From contig JAHEYQ010000015.1 of NCBI GenBank assembly GCA_023251515.1, positions 19,129 through 74,549 of the forward strand: 55,421 nt of DNA, read 5' to 3'. The translations under genes and the position numbers were made by a program. Origin of the DNA: Bacteroidales bacterium (GTDB lineage: Bacteria; Bacteroidota; Bacteroidia; Bacteroidales; JACABE01). Within the stretch, counting starts at the first letter, position 1. Each line of letters begins with the position of its first letter. Below are positions 16,676 to 25,776 of this stretch, in pieces. The notes under the pieces were generated by a model that saw nothing but the letters and a program-made list of their open reading frames with translations, did not search any database and was not told the origin of the DNA.

Positions 16676-18331
16676 TTATTTAATTTTCCCTGTCAATATG
16701 CCATTTACACACCAATGACTGAAACTGCCGCCTTCGGGTTTTCCCTGGTCAATAATTACTTCAATCTGATGTTTTCCTGTGCTTATGTTTTTTAATGGAA
16801 TTACAAAGGGAGGTGTTAAAGTGCCCGGGCACCAGTTTGAGCGACTATAATCGCTTGATGATAAGCCATCGGGGAAATTGCCTGAAGCAGGATTAATCAG
16901 TCTGTAAGTGCCACAATCACTTCGCCATGGGGTAAGATCAAAAACTGTTTTCCCATCTATTTTTACCTGATTGTTCTTTTGTACAAATTCGTCACCATTT
17001 TCCCAGCCGCCATGTCCGGTTGTAGTAAATAATAGTTGAATTTCAGAAACAGAATCAGGGATTTCAAAGCTCATTCTTAAGGTGTCTTGTTCAAATAAGC
17101 GACCATAATTTTGTCCGGCTGCTTCCATAATATTTACGGTAGAAAACAATGAACTTATCCACTTTTTTTCTGGATTCGATTCTTCATCGGGATAATAATT
17201 AAGTCTTAAACTTACTTTATGTCCGCCTTTGTCATAATTTCCGATATAAACACCAATCCATACTTCATTGGCATCTGTCGGAATTAAATCTGTAACATCC
17301 TGTTTGTAAATAGCCGAATCGCTCCATTGGTATCCATCTATTATTCTTTTGTTATTGTAATGTCCTACGCCAAAAGGTGTATAAAAGCGCATAAGTTCGG
17401 TTACCGGCGAATAATTTTCTGTAGCATATACACCCTGATATTTGTTTTCTGACTTATCCTTAAATACAGGTAATGTTTCTGGCCCATTTTTAAAGGCATT
17501 CAGCATTGCATGTTGATTTTTGGCAGATAATGTAAAAACAGAACCCACTCTGTCGTAGGCATCTCCGTTTGACCAATCTGATAATTCAATAAAAAATCGT
17601 CCCTGATTTTTGGTGTCGGGGAGTTTTATCTTTTTCAGGATAATATTACCTTTGGAATAGCGATAAGTAATTCCGGTTTTTTCTTCGTCAATATTTTCGA
17701 TATTGTTTTCGTAATTAATTACTTCCTTATCGAAAACCGGAATACGGATATATCTGGCTGCTATCTGCATTGCAGTAAACTGCGCATCATTAAGGTTTTC
17801 GTAATCAGTATCAGGTAGTTGTATTTCTTCATCTGTTTTTGAAATGGATTTGGCTATAAAACTTCTGTTACCATTAATTACTACTTTCAATACCAATGCT
17901 TCGGGCGGACAAAATGAGATGGAAGATGATGCTTTAAACCCTGCTTTTTGGGTAAACCAAACATCAAAATTATTTGAAAAAACATTATAAACTGCTTTGG
18001 TACATTCAAAACCTAATATACTGTCCTTTTGATTGCTGATAACTGCCTGACTTAATGATGAAAAATTATTGTGAACAGCATATTTTTTATCTTTTATTTT
18101 TGCAGTTTTTATGGTTTGTTTTTTTTTGTAATCAATTATTATTTTCTCTGTTGAATTTGGGTAACTGATTAATGCATAGTTTTTATCTGCCGTTACTTTA
18201 ATAAGCTTATCAGCAATCAGTTTATTGTTTTCATATTGTTCGTAAACCACAATATGATTATTTTGAGCGGAAGCTAATACAAATGAGAATATTAAGCTAA
18301 TAAAGCATAAATAAGAAATCAGTTTTTGCAT
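16676..18331 (-). CDS. GLPGLI-PNGase F fusion: secreted peptide-N-glycosidase F-like protein
   Basis: 551 residues with a signal peptide (about 1-22). Residues ~23-200 resemble the GLPGLI family, with ILGFECTKAVYNVFSNNFDVWFTQKAGF-like strands near 105-135. Residues ~215-375 and 385-549 match the two jelly-roll domains of peptide-N4-(N-acetyl-beta-glucosaminyl)asparagine amidase F. In the second, FTTTGHGGWENGDEFVQKNN, LTPWRSDCGTYR and SSDYSRSNWCPGT are close to classical PNGase F. PNGase F removes whole N-glycans from glycoproteins. No type IX secretion C-terminal domain is evident. A GLPGLI module ahead of a glycan amidase is not an arrangement I know. Confidence 0.82.
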   Translation of the reverse strand: MQKLISYLCFISLIFSFVLASAQNNHIVVYEQYENNKLIADKLIKVTADKNYALISYPNSTEKIIIDYKKKQTIKTAKIKDKKYAVHNNFSSLSQAVISNQKDSILGFECTKAVYNVFSNNFDVWFTQKAGFKASSSISFCPPEALVLKVVINGNRSFIAKSISKTDEEIQLPDTDYENLNDAQFTAMQIAARYIRIPVFDKEVINYENNIENIDEEKTGITYRYSKGNIILKKIKLPDTKNQGRFFIELSDWSNGDAYDRVGSVFTLSAKNQHAMLNAFKNGPETLPVFKDKSENKYQGVYATENYSPVTELMRFYTPFGVGHYNNKRIIDGYQWSDSAIYKQDVTDLIPTDANEVWIGVYIGNYDKGGHKVSLRLNYYPDEESNPEKKWISSLFSTVNIMEAAGQNYGRLFEQDTLRMSFEIPDSVSEIQLLFTTTGHGGWENGDEFVQKNNQVKIDGKTVFDLTPWRSDCGTYRLINPASGNFPDGLSSSDYSRSNWCPGTLTPPFVIPLKNISTGKHQIEVIIDQGKPEGGSFSHWCVNGILTGKIK

Positions 18332-18357
18332 GCCAGTATTTTTTTTAAAAGTATTGG

Positions 18358-18365
18358 CAAATATA
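18358..18365 (-). promoter_or_regulatory. Possible -7 box for the PNGase F fusion gene
   Basis: The plus strand CAAATATA is TATATTTG on the minus strand, matching TAnnTTTG, 27 bp upstream of the ATG at 18331. It lies in the short gap after the carbonic anhydrase-like gene. No clear -33 element is seen. Confidence 0.4.
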
Positions 18366-18370
18366 TGGAT

Positions 18371-18946
18371 TTACTCCGATAATTCTTCGAGGAATTTGTT
18401 CTTTTCTTCCCTTACCAGATATAATTTGTTATCGTCCACATTATAATATAATGGAGCTACCATTACTTTGGGATATCTTAATCTTAGTCTATTAGCCTCA
18501 TTTTTAATAAAACTGATTTCGTTTCCGATTTCAAATTTGTGGGCAAATTCATCAAAATGTTCATAAGCCTTTTGTTTTTGCCAGCCTGCAAATTCTACCA
18601 ATCCGTTTACAAAATCTTCTTTTCGTGCCGAAACATTTACCATACCACAATTGTTGTGGGCAATAACGGCAATATGTCTGATTTTGCCAACTGCTATTGC
18701 ATAAGACACTTTAAAAGCACTATATCTGAGATTTGCACCTCCGGCACGGATGATAAATGCAAAATTATTCGGAATTATTAATCGTTTACGATTATCCATA
18801 CACATACCCACCAATAGCTCTGCTTTATCATAAGCTACATCAATGGGTTTTGACATATTGTGATATTGCAGCAAATCGGCAACAGGGGTGTTTAAATATT
18901 TTTTTGGAATATCATCTACAGAATTTATAGCTATCAGATTTGTCAT
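18371..18946 (-). CDS. Beta-carbonic anhydrase homologue
   Basis: 191 residues. The complete zinc set of beta-carbonic anhydrases is visible: Cys49-x-Asp51-x-Arg53 (GMCMDNRKRL) and His97-x2-Cys100 (IAHNNCGM). FIIRAGGANLR near 64-74 is the usual strand and loop between them. The canonical CxDSR is CMDNR here. The enzyme would interconvert CO2 and bicarbonate in the cytoplasm. The N-terminus is short and the C-terminal half (helix plus YPKVMVAPLYYNV strand) is compact, as in small bacterial clades of the family, so activity is likely but not certain. The neighbouring HEAT-repeat gene is in the same orientation, 46 bp upstream. Confidence 0.8.
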   Translation of the reverse strand: MTNLIAINSVDDIPKKYLNTPVADLLQYHNMSKPIDVAYDKAELLVGMCMDNRKRLIIPNNFAFIIRAGGANLRYSAFKVSYAIAVGKIRHIAVIAHNNCGMVNVSARKEDFVNGLVEFAGWQKQKAYEHFDEFAHKFEIGNEISFIKNEANRLRLRYPKVMVAPLYYNVDDNKLYLVREEKNKFLEELSE

Positions 18947-18992
18947 TTTGCTTATCGGATTTTAATAATCTTATAAACAATAATGCTTTGAT

Positions 18993-19511
18993 TTAGTTTT
19001 TTGTCTTTTTTAAGGCAAGCTGATATATTTTTCTGATACTGTTTTTTTCTTCACGCTCACAAATACTTTCAATAGCAGGTATTAATATATTGTTGTGTTG
19101 AGTTTTAAGTTTTAAAATTTCGCCCAATGCATAAGCCGAACTCCATCTAACTACTGTGCCTTCATGCTCTGAATTAATTAGCAAATTATTGATTGCTTTT
19201 TCCAGATTTTGTGGAAATAGTTTTGCAATATTTCCGATAACCCGGGCTGATTCCCATTTGATTCGCGGTGGTTTTTCGGTTAAAGTATTTGTTGTAAATT
19301 CGAGCCATTCTGCATTTGAAATTTCCGGATTCTGTTTGCTTGCATATTCCATAGCTTCTATGCAACCGGCTTTTTGAGCATCTTTTGATTGTTTGGCAAA
19401 ATCTATCAATAAATTAATCTTATCCTGATTTTCAATTATCCATTTACTCAAAGTTTTGGTCTTTTCTTTAGCTTTAATGTTTTTGTCGTTTAGTAATTCT
19501 TTGAAATCCAT
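18993..19511 (-). CDS. HEAT-repeat protein
   Basis: 172 residues, all helical, with repeating HEAT/ARM-like helix pairs. One pair includes RIKWESARVIGNIAKLFPQN and the next includes TVVRWSSAYALGEILKLK, both with the conserved Arg/Trp/Ser-Ala core. There is no signal peptide or membrane segment. Such proteins are protein-protein adaptors; the partner is unknown. It precedes the carbonic anhydrase-like gene by 46 bp on the same strand and could share its transcript. The 118-bp gap to rlmF carries the sequence TTCGACAAGCTCAATAAACG near 19570, which looks like a fragment of a dispersed repeat. Confidence 0.7.
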   Translation of the reverse strand: MDFKELLNDKNIKAKEKTKTLSKWIIENQDKINLLIDFAKQSKDAQKAGCIEAMEYASKQNPEISNAEWLEFTTNTLTEKPPRIKWESARVIGNIAKLFPQNLEKAINNLLINSEHEGTVVRWSSAYALGEILKLKTQHNNILIPAIESICEREEKNSIRKIYQLALKKTKN

Positions 19512-19629
19512 TTGTGAATATGTGTTTATGTTTGATTGATTATTTTAATTTAAAATTTCATCCGGCCATTTCGACAAGCTCAATAAACGGATAAATTTTT
19601 AGATAACCTATTTTGCTTTATTCTAATTG

Positions 19630-20541
19630 TTAATATGTCCATGCAATAATGCGACTGATTTTATTACCTTGCCCCATTTCTATTGTTTTGTATTCTCTTA
19701 CTTTTTGTTTTTCCAATAAATGGTAAAAAGTATCGAGATATGCTGATTTTGATACCAAAGTTGTAAACCATCTGATATTGCGGGCAAAATCCTTGCTTTC
19801 AACAATCATTTTTTTAATAAATTGTTCTTCGCCGCCTTCGCACCACAATTCGTTGCTTTTGCCTCCGAAATTTAATTCCAGACGGGCATTGCGGGTGTTT
19901 TTCAGATTGTTTAGCTTTTTCAGGTTGGCTGCCTGCGCTTCTTTTGCTGATGCATGAAATGGCGGATTACAAATACTAACATCAATCATATCTGTTTCTT
20001 TAACTACACTTCTGAACATATTTAAACTGTTTTCCTGTAGTCGAAGTTCTGTTTTGTTTTGAAGTATTGTATTTGAATCAATTATTTTTTGAGCAGATTT
20101 TAGCGAAGCAATATCTATATCACTACCAACAAAGTTCCAGTTATACTCAGCAATACCAATTATCGGATAAATAAAATTAGCACCTGTACCAATATCTAAG
20201 CATTTGATTTGATTATTATTTGTTATGTTTGAATCATTCAGTAAATCAGCAATATTGTGGATGTAATCGGCTCTGCCGGGTATGGGCGGACATAAATAAT
20301 TATCAGGAATATCCCAATAATCAATTTTGTAATACTGTTTTAGCAAAGCTTTGTTTAATGCTTTTACAGCTTCCGGATTAAAGAAATCGATGGATTCGTT
20401 CTGGTATTTATTTATGATAATATATTGCTCCAGTGTAGGGTAGGAGATTGCTAATAACTTAAAATCATAGCTGCCTCTGTGCTTATTGCGAGGATGTAAT
20501 TGCGTTTTTTCTGATGTTTTCTGATGTTTTTTTATTTGCAT
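19630..20541 (-). CDS. rlmF: 23S rRNA (adenine(1618)-N6)-methyltransferase RlmF
   Basis: 303 residues. The N-terminal LHPRNKHRGSYDF at 15-27 is the RlmF/METTL16-family signature. The SAM-binding motif I reads CLDIGTGAN at 114-122. The catalytic NPPF of N6-adenine methyltransferases is at 192-195, followed by HASAKEA. RlmF methylates A1618 of 23S rRNA. The length matches the E. coli enzyme. It is a single gene with nearly 600 bp of non-coding DNA upstream. Confidence 0.93.
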   Translation of the reverse strand: MQIKKHQKTSEKTQLHPRNKHRGSYDFKLLAISYPTLEQYIIINKYQNESIDFFNPEAVKALNKALLKQYYKIDYWDIPDNYLCPPIPGRADYIHNIADLLNDSNITNNNQIKCLDIGTGANFIYPIIGIAEYNWNFVGSDIDIASLKSAQKIIDSNTILQNKTELRLQENSLNMFRSVVKETDMIDVSICNPPFHASAKEAQAANLKKLNNLKNTRNARLELNFGGKSNELWCEGGEEQFIKKMIVESKDFARNIRWFTTLVSKSAYLDTFYHLLEKQKVREYKTIEMGQGNKISRIIAWTY

Positions 20542-21134
20542 TTTTTCAGCAAGTATAATTTAAAATTAATAAAATGTACATAATTTCATATTTTAAACTT
20601 TTAATTTATACGTTAAAAAACATCAGAATGCTGATTACACAAAAACTTTCCGTAAACGCTCTCTTTACGCTTGCCTGACGGCAGTCAGGGATTATTTATT
20701 ATAATAATCTGATTTTATACATTAAAATCCGCTATAAGCCTTGTTTTCAAATAAGAATTGTGCTATCAACATTCCAAAAATAAATTTTAAGGATTAATAT
20801 TGTTTTTTAAAGTGTTTCAATAAATAATTCTTATTATTATCTTAAATTAAAAGCCTGTTTTTTAAGAATTATCATAAGCAAAGATAATAATTAAATTATC
20901 AAAATTTGTAAGTTTTGCGTTTTTTTAAATTTAATCTGGTATTTGTTGGAATAAGAATTTTTCAAAACATATTTGTAAAAAGAATATAATAACTCATTAT
21001 AGCTTTAAGTGTTTGTATTTTAAAAAGATGTAATTATTTGAACAAGTATTCAAAGTATCGGGTTTTATACTTTCCTGTTTTATTCTCGCAATTTAAATAA
21101 TTGGCAGAAACAGAAGTATTATATATAAAACTAC
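20542..21134. other. 593-bp intergenic stretch with two hairpin-forming palindromes
   Basis: No gene is supported in this AT-rich stretch. Two adjacent inverted repeats stand out: CGTAAA/TTTACG (20651-20669, 7-base loop) and CCTGAC-GGCA-GTCAGG (20674-20689). The second resembles the GC-rich palindromes scattered through many Bacteroidota genomes. The rest is low-complexity A+T with no clear promoter for the broken dioxygenase gene that follows. Confidence 0.5.
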
Positions 21135-21754
21135 TTGAACAGACGATCATTTTTAGGGTCAGCAATTCTGTTCCCTCTAGCAATAATGGCAATGAGTAAC
21201 AAAGAAATATTTGATATGCTTTATGATACAAAAAACAATAATATAATGCCTACATTATTTGTCGGGCATGGCAATCCGATGAATGCAATAGAAGAAAACG
21301 AATTTGTAATAGGATTCCGCAATATGTCAGCCGCAATTTCAAAACCACGTGCTGTACTTTGTATTTCTGCCCATTGGGAAATCAAAGTGTAATAAACAAA
21401 AGAACTTTATCAGCTGCGCAAAAAAGGAGTTCTGATAATTGGAAGTGGAAATATGGTTCATAATTTAGGAAAAATTGATTGGGCAAATATGAATAAAATT
21501 GGTTTTGCTTACGATTGGGCTACTATTGCCAATGAAAAGATGAAAAACTTAATGCTGGCAAACGATCATAAACAACTGATAAATTATCGTTCGCTTGGCA
21601 GAGAAGTTGAATTGGCAATACCATCTCCCGAACATTATCTGCCTTTACTTTATATTCTGGCATTAAAACAGGAAAAAGAGCAATTGAGTTTTTTAACGAC
21701 AAAGCAGTAGGTGGTTCACTTACGATGACTTCTGTGAAAATTGAAAGTGTTTAG
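21135..21754 (+). pseudogene. Broken 4,5-DOPA dioxygenase (LigB/YgiD-type extradiol dioxygenase)
   Basis: The first part (21135-21392) reads NRRSFLGSAILFPLA, a twin-arginine-like leader, then MPTLFVGHGNPMNAIEENEF and AVLCISAHWE, and hits a stop. The next part (from about 21396) reads KELYQLRKKGVLIIGSGN, then MVHNLGKIDW and SPEHYLPLLYILAL in another frame. A further shift near 21688, at a run of six T, is needed to recover EFFNDKAVGGSLTMTSVKI before the TAG at 21752-21754. Against the ~270-residue family roughly 90-100 residues in the middle are missing. HGNPM and SAHWE (metal site) and the EHYLPLL segment identify the family. Deletion plus frameshifts mean it is non-functional. Confidence 0.88.
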
Positions 21755-21767
21755 CTTTATAAAAATA

Positions 21768-21805
21768 AAAAACTACCAATATCGATTTGATATTGATAGT
21801 TTTTT
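21768..21805. terminator. Bidirectional intrinsic terminator
   Basis: A 16-bp stem with one mismatch (21768-21783 pairing with 21789-21804) and a 5-base loop has A-rich and T-rich flanks on its two sides. It sits between the broken dioxygenase (+) and the VOC gene (-), whose stops face each other. Confidence 0.75.
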
Positions 21806-21842
21806 ATCAAAATATAGAAAATTCTTTATTGCTTAAATTTCT

Positions 21843-22280
21843 CTATTTATTTTGATTTGTTGCAAAACTGATTATCCAGTTAATGTCAAATTTATCGGTA
21901 AACATACCAAAATAATCGCCCCAGAAAGTTACATCCATTGGCATAGCAACTTTTCCGCCTTCCGATAGTCCGTTGAACAATCTGTCAGCTTCCTCTTTGC
22001 TATCAGTTGTAATTGAAATTGAGAAATTATTACCTATAGTTGTAACCTGTCCGAAAGCTTCTGAGCTATCGCTGCCCATAATCATAGTTTCTGCACTGAT
22101 GGGTAAACTCATATGCATTATTTTCTCCAAATCTTCTTCAGGAACACTGCAACCATCCATTGGAGGCATTTCTTTAAATCTGCCTACGTATGGAAACTCG
22201 CCACCAAATACTGATTTATAAAAATTGAATGCTTCTTCGCAATTACCTTTAAAGGTAAGATACACATTTACTGTTGTCAT
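21843..22280 (-). CDS. VOC-family (PhnB/glyoxalase-like) protein
   Basis: 145 residues with the vicinal-oxygen-chelate fold. It starts VNVYLTFKGNCEEAFNFYKS and has VFGGEF near 24-29, a central MHMSLPISAETMIMGSD strand and a closing DVTFWGDYFGMFTDKFDINW, the DUF/PhnB subfamily pattern (W-G-D-R-x-G-x-x-x-D-x-F-G-x-x-W with Y for R here). Substrate is unknown and the metal ligands are not clearly all present, as is common in this subfamily. It is a single gene downstream of the GH3 gene in the same orientation, with 32 bp between them. Confidence 0.82.
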   Translation of the reverse strand: MTTVNVYLTFKGNCEEAFNFYKSVFGGEFPYVGRFKEMPPMDGCSVPEEDLEKIMHMSLPISAETMIMGSDSSEAFGQVTTIGNNFSISITTDSKEEADRLFNGLSEGGKVAMPMDVTFWGDYFGMFTDKFDINWIISFATNQNK

Positions 22281-22312
22281 TGTATAAATTATTTAATTAA
22301 TAAACTGATTTC

Positions 22313-24976
22313 TTATTCCATAACATTTAATATTCCTCTCAATCTGATATCTTTAGATGAAGCACCTATCACTATTCTGAAATCGCCTGCTTCAGTAATT
22401 CTTTTCATATTTACATCCAGCATACTCAGCATTTCCTGATTAATAATAAAACTTACTTCTTTGGTTTCTCCGGCTTTCAGAAATATCCTTTTAAAGCCTT
22501 TCAGTTCAGTAATTGGTCTGGCTACTGAAGAAATTTCATCGCGGATATATAATTGCACTACTTCATCACCATCTTTTTGCCCTGAATTTTTGAGTTTAAA
22601 CTTAACAAGGCAACTATCGGTTTTGTTTATAACGTTTTTAGAAAATTCCATATCAGAATATTCAAAACTTGTATAGCTTAGTCCAAAACCAAATGGAAAT
22701 AAAGGCTGACCTGTCAGATTATTATAATCATCGCCCCGTCCGGTAGGTTTATGATTGTAAACCAATGGTAATTGACCTTCAAATACAGGAAATGTTATTG
22801 GCAATCGCCCTGCCGGATTGTAATTGCCAAATAAAACTTCAGCTACTGCATTTCCACCTTCTTCTCCGGGATACCATACATCAATAACTGATGAAACATC
22901 ATTTAACCAATTATTCATGGTAATAGCACTGCCTCCAACTAAAACAACCACTACTTTTTTTGATACGGCTGATACTTTTTTTATCAATTCTTCCTGTCGC
23001 CCTGGCAAGTTGAGGTAAGCCCTGTCGCGGAATTCACCTTCTTCGATACCTACAACAATTATTGTTACATCGCTTTTCTTTGCAGCTTCTAAGGCTTTGT
23101 TTATTTCTTCTGTTTCAGTATTGCTTGTTTCTGCATTCCATACCAAATTGAAAATGGCATTGCCTGTTGGTTCAAAATATTCAATTTTAATGTCATATTC
23201 CTTGTCTTTTTCAAAAGGGTAGTCTTTTACAATAGTTTGCTTAGTGAGTTTTTTCCAATTATCAATTATCAGCTTATTATTAATAAATAATCTGTAACCA
23301 TCATTGCCATCAATACCAATTTTGAAATTTCCGGTTTTTGGCGATTTAATTTTACCAGTCCATCTTACAGAATAGAAATCATAAGTAAGTTTTTCAGGAT
23401 CGGGCGAAAACAAAGTCCATTGAAATTGTATTCTTTCATCATTACGGATAAAAACCGGTTTGCCTTCCATGGTAATATTATTGTAATATTCGCCTTTTAA
23501 TCCTTTAGTTTTTATATTTTCACTAATGTTAAAAAGATACTCGGAAGAAACCGGTGTATATTCTGTGTTGATTCTGTTGCAGCCTTTTACATATTGTATT
23601 TTAGTTTTTGCATCAATAATGTTTTTAATTCCATCAAGTAAATTTACAGGATTGTTGCCTGGTCCGCTATAACCACCAAGGCGTGCTTCAACTGCATCTG
23701 AACCTATAATACAGATAGATTTTATATTTTTTGATAAAGGTAATAAATTGTTTTCGTTTTTTAATAATACAACAGATTCTTTAGCTGCCTGTTTTGCCAA
23801 TTGTTTGTGCAATTGGCTGCGATTTGTTGTTTTGGCTTCTTCTGCATTTCTATAAGGATGGTCGAATAATCCCAGTTCAAATTTCATACTGAGTACACGT
23901 GCAACTGCACTATCTATAGTTTGTTGCTTAATACTTTTGTCGAGCAAAGGTGGCGAAAATAATTTAAAGTGTTCATAATTGGTCTGAAAGATAACATCCT
24001 GTCCGTTGTTTAATGAATTTACTGCTGATGCAGGATAATCTTTTGCCGTAAAGTGTAATACATTGGCACCTCCGGTAGCTCCGGCATCTGAAATAACAAA
24101 TCCTCTGAAATTCCATTCTTTCTTTAATAAAGTATTTAATAACCAATTATTGGCGCTGCATGGGCTGCCATCAAGAGAGTTATATGCTGTCATTACCGAA
24201 CGCGAACCACCTCTTTTGAAACAGGCTTCAAAAGGAGGAAGATATTGTTCACGCAATAGTCTTTCGCTTAAATGTATTGGATAACTATCGCGACCTCCAT
24301 CGCCTACATTTGCCAGAAAGTGCTTGGGTGTGGTAATAATTCCCATTTTCTCGAATTCGGAAACATAAGCTACCGCCATTTCAGATACTAAGAAAGGATC
24401 TTCGCCATAAGTTTCTTCGGTACGTCCCCAGCGAACATCGTTTGCAATATTTACTACCGGCGATAATATTTGTCGTAAACCTCTGGTTTTGCATTCGGTG
24501 GCAATTGCTTTTGAAACCTGATGCATCAGATCAATATTCCAGCTTGCCGCCAATCCGATTGATTGCGGAAATGCTGTGGCTCCTTTTCTTACCAAACCAT
24601 GCAGTGCTTCGTCAAAGGGAATAATAGGGATACCCAAACGGCTTTGTTCGATGAAAAATTTCTGCATCTGATTTACTTTCAGTGCTGTTTCGTAAGCAGT
24701 ACCACCTGCGTTATAATTTAAAAGTTGTTGTGCTGCATCGGTATTTTGCCCTTCGGTACTTACCTGAAATCCAAATATTCCGGTTTTGTATTTTTCTTTT
24801 TCGTTACCCAAATCGCCGGGAATCATAAACAATTGCCAAAACTTTTCTTCGGCAGTCATTCGCGAAAGCAAATCTTTTACACGATCGTCGGTTTTTGCAG
24901 TGGAATCTTTATATATCTGCGAATTGGATTGAAAACCAATAATTAAAAGTAATGATAAAATAAAAAGTTTTCTCAT
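22313..24976 (-). CDS. Secreted glycoside hydrolase family 3 with inserted PA14 domain
   Basis: 887 residues with a signal peptide (about 1-20). The GH3 N-terminal barrel spans about 28-365, with TPKHFLANVG near 216-225 and the nucleophile Asp297 in RGFVISDAGA. GH3_C has the EEGEFRDRAYLNLPG acid/base region near 652. A PA14 carbohydrate-binding domain (about 488-625, with TGNFKIGIDGNDGYRLFING-like strands) is inserted in GH3_C. The C-terminal Fn3-like domain (about 785-880) has VQLYIRDE and LKGFKRIFLKAGE. Such GH3-PA14 enzymes are beta-glucosidases or beta-xylosidases. No SusC/D or other PUL genes adjoin, so the substrate is open. Confidence 0.9.
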   Translation of the reverse strand: MRKLFILSLLLIIGFQSNSQIYKDSTAKTDDRVKDLLSRMTAEEKFWQLFMIPGDLGNEKEKYKTGIFGFQVSTEGQNTDAAQQLLNYNAGGTAYETALKVNQMQKFFIEQSRLGIPIIPFDEALHGLVRKGATAFPQSIGLAASWNIDLMHQVSKAIATECKTRGLRQILSPVVNIANDVRWGRTEETYGEDPFLVSEMAVAYVSEFEKMGIITTPKHFLANVGDGGRDSYPIHLSERLLREQYLPPFEACFKRGGSRSVMTAYNSLDGSPCSANNWLLNTLLKKEWNFRGFVISDAGATGGANVLHFTAKDYPASAVNSLNNGQDVIFQTNYEHFKLFSPPLLDKSIKQQTIDSAVARVLSMKFELGLFDHPYRNAEEAKTTNRSQLHKQLAKQAAKESVVLLKNENNLLPLSKNIKSICIIGSDAVEARLGGYSGPGNNPVNLLDGIKNIIDAKTKIQYVKGCNRINTEYTPVSSEYLFNISENIKTKGLKGEYYNNITMEGKPVFIRNDERIQFQWTLFSPDPEKLTYDFYSVRWTGKIKSPKTGNFKIGIDGNDGYRLFINNKLIIDNWKKLTKQTIVKDYPFEKDKEYDIKIEYFEPTGNAIFNLVWNAETSNTETEEINKALEAAKKSDVTIIVVGIEEGEFRDRAYLNLPGRQEELIKKVSAVSKKVVVVLVGGSAITMNNWLNDVSSVIDVWYPGEEGGNAVAEVLFGNYNPAGRLPITFPVFEGQLPLVYNHKPTGRGDDYNNLTGQPLFPFGFGLSYTSFEYSDMEFSKNVINKTDSCLVKFKLKNSGQKDGDEVVQLYIRDEISSVARPITELKGFKRIFLKAGETKEVSFIINQEMLSMLDVNMKRITEAGDFRIVIGASSKDIRLRGILNVME

Positions 24977-25073
24977 AGTGGCAACTGAAAGTTTGAAAAT
25001 AAAGTATGCTGAAAATTGTTTTCAGAAATTGTATTTACTTTTCGTTATCTATTGTGTTTTGAGAATATGATAG

Positions 25074-25096
25074 AAGTAAGTTTTTTAAACTTACTT
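25074..25096 (-). terminator. Possible hairpin terminator at the end of the thioredoxin-like gene
   Basis: A perfect 10-bp inverted repeat (AAGTAAGTTT / AAACTTACTT) with a 3-base loop overlaps the stop codon at 25091-25093. The U tract on the minus strand is weak, so termination strength is doubtful. Confidence 0.35.
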
Positions 25097-25642
25097 TTTA
25101 ATTTTACCAACAAAATCTTTTTGATATGCTTCCCACGATTTTTTAAAATACTCGTTTTCGGCAAAATAGTGAAGTATTGGTTCAAAAGCTGAGGCTTCTA
25201 CAAAACCCGGAACTACAGTAATGGGTCGGCTCATTTCATCAAGAAAAACATATGATGGGTAGGACATTCTGCCATTGAGCAGCATTTCGGCAATTTGATG
25301 TGTTGAGCGATTTCCTGTTGGATTTGGATTTATAAATAGTTTGTCGTCAAGTATCAAACTGTCTTTTCGTTCTGCATCTAGTTTTACGGCGTAATAATTT
25401 GCATTCATATATTCAATTATATCGGGTTGGCTAAATGTGGTGGCATCCATACGTTTGCACCATCCGCACCATTCGGTATATACATCAACAAAAATTTTCT
25501 TTTTGGGGTATTCTTTGTTTAATTTAATAGCTTCTTCAAACGAATACCATTTTATTGCTGTGGCTTTGGTTTCGGTTTGTTTTTGCGAAAATACATTAAT
25601 ACCCATTAGTATAGATAGTAACAGAACTGAAATTTTTTTCAT
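25091..25642 (-). CDS. Exported thioredoxin-like protein
   Basis: 183 residues from the ATG at 25642, chosen because it begins a clean signal peptide (MKKISVLLLSILMGINVFS). An in-frame ATG at 25729 would place 29 hydrophilic residues before it and lies too near the divergent aminotransferase start. The thioredoxin fold carries the redox pair Cys59-Gly-Trp-Cys62 (TEWCGWCKRMD), then a variable region and the cis-Pro-like segment RMSYPSYVFLDE. It is likely a periplasmic disulfide reductase of the DUF255/TlpA-like type, with unknown partners. Promoter box 19 bp upstream. Confidence 0.85.
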   Translation of the reverse strand: MKKISVLLLSILMGINVFSQKQTETKATAIKWYSFEEAIKLNKEYPKKKIFVDVYTEWCGWCKRMDATTFSQPDIIEYMNANYYAVKLDAERKDSLILDDKLFINPNPTGNRSTHQIAEMLLNGRMSYPSYVFLDEMSRPITVVPGFVEASAFEPILHYFAENEYFKKSWEAYQKDFVGKIKK

Positions 25643-25660
25643 TGAATTATATGTTTTCTG

Positions 25661-25668
25661 CAAAAATA
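25661..25668 (-). promoter_or_regulatory. Bacteroidota -7 box for the thioredoxin-like gene
   Basis: The plus strand CAAAAATA is TATTTTTG on the minus strand, a full match to TAnnTTTG, 19 bp upstream of the chosen ATG. This supports the downstream start. No -33 box is obvious. Confidence 0.45.
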
Positions 25669-25776
25669 AGAAGTTTTCCTGTTCATTAGCTACAGAATTA
25701 TAAATAATTAACATTCGTTTGAGTTTCATAGCATTTTTTTTATGAATTTTGTAGTTTGAAAATAAGTAATAATAAA

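Noticed and set aside
21135..21710. Two separate small genes, 21135-21392 and 21453-21710
   Set aside because: Both are parts of a single LigB-type dioxygenase read in different frames; treated as one pseudogene.
25643..25729. N-terminal extension of the thioredoxin-like protein
   Set aside because: It would put 29 polar residues before a clean signal peptide and would cover the -7 box at 25661-25668.
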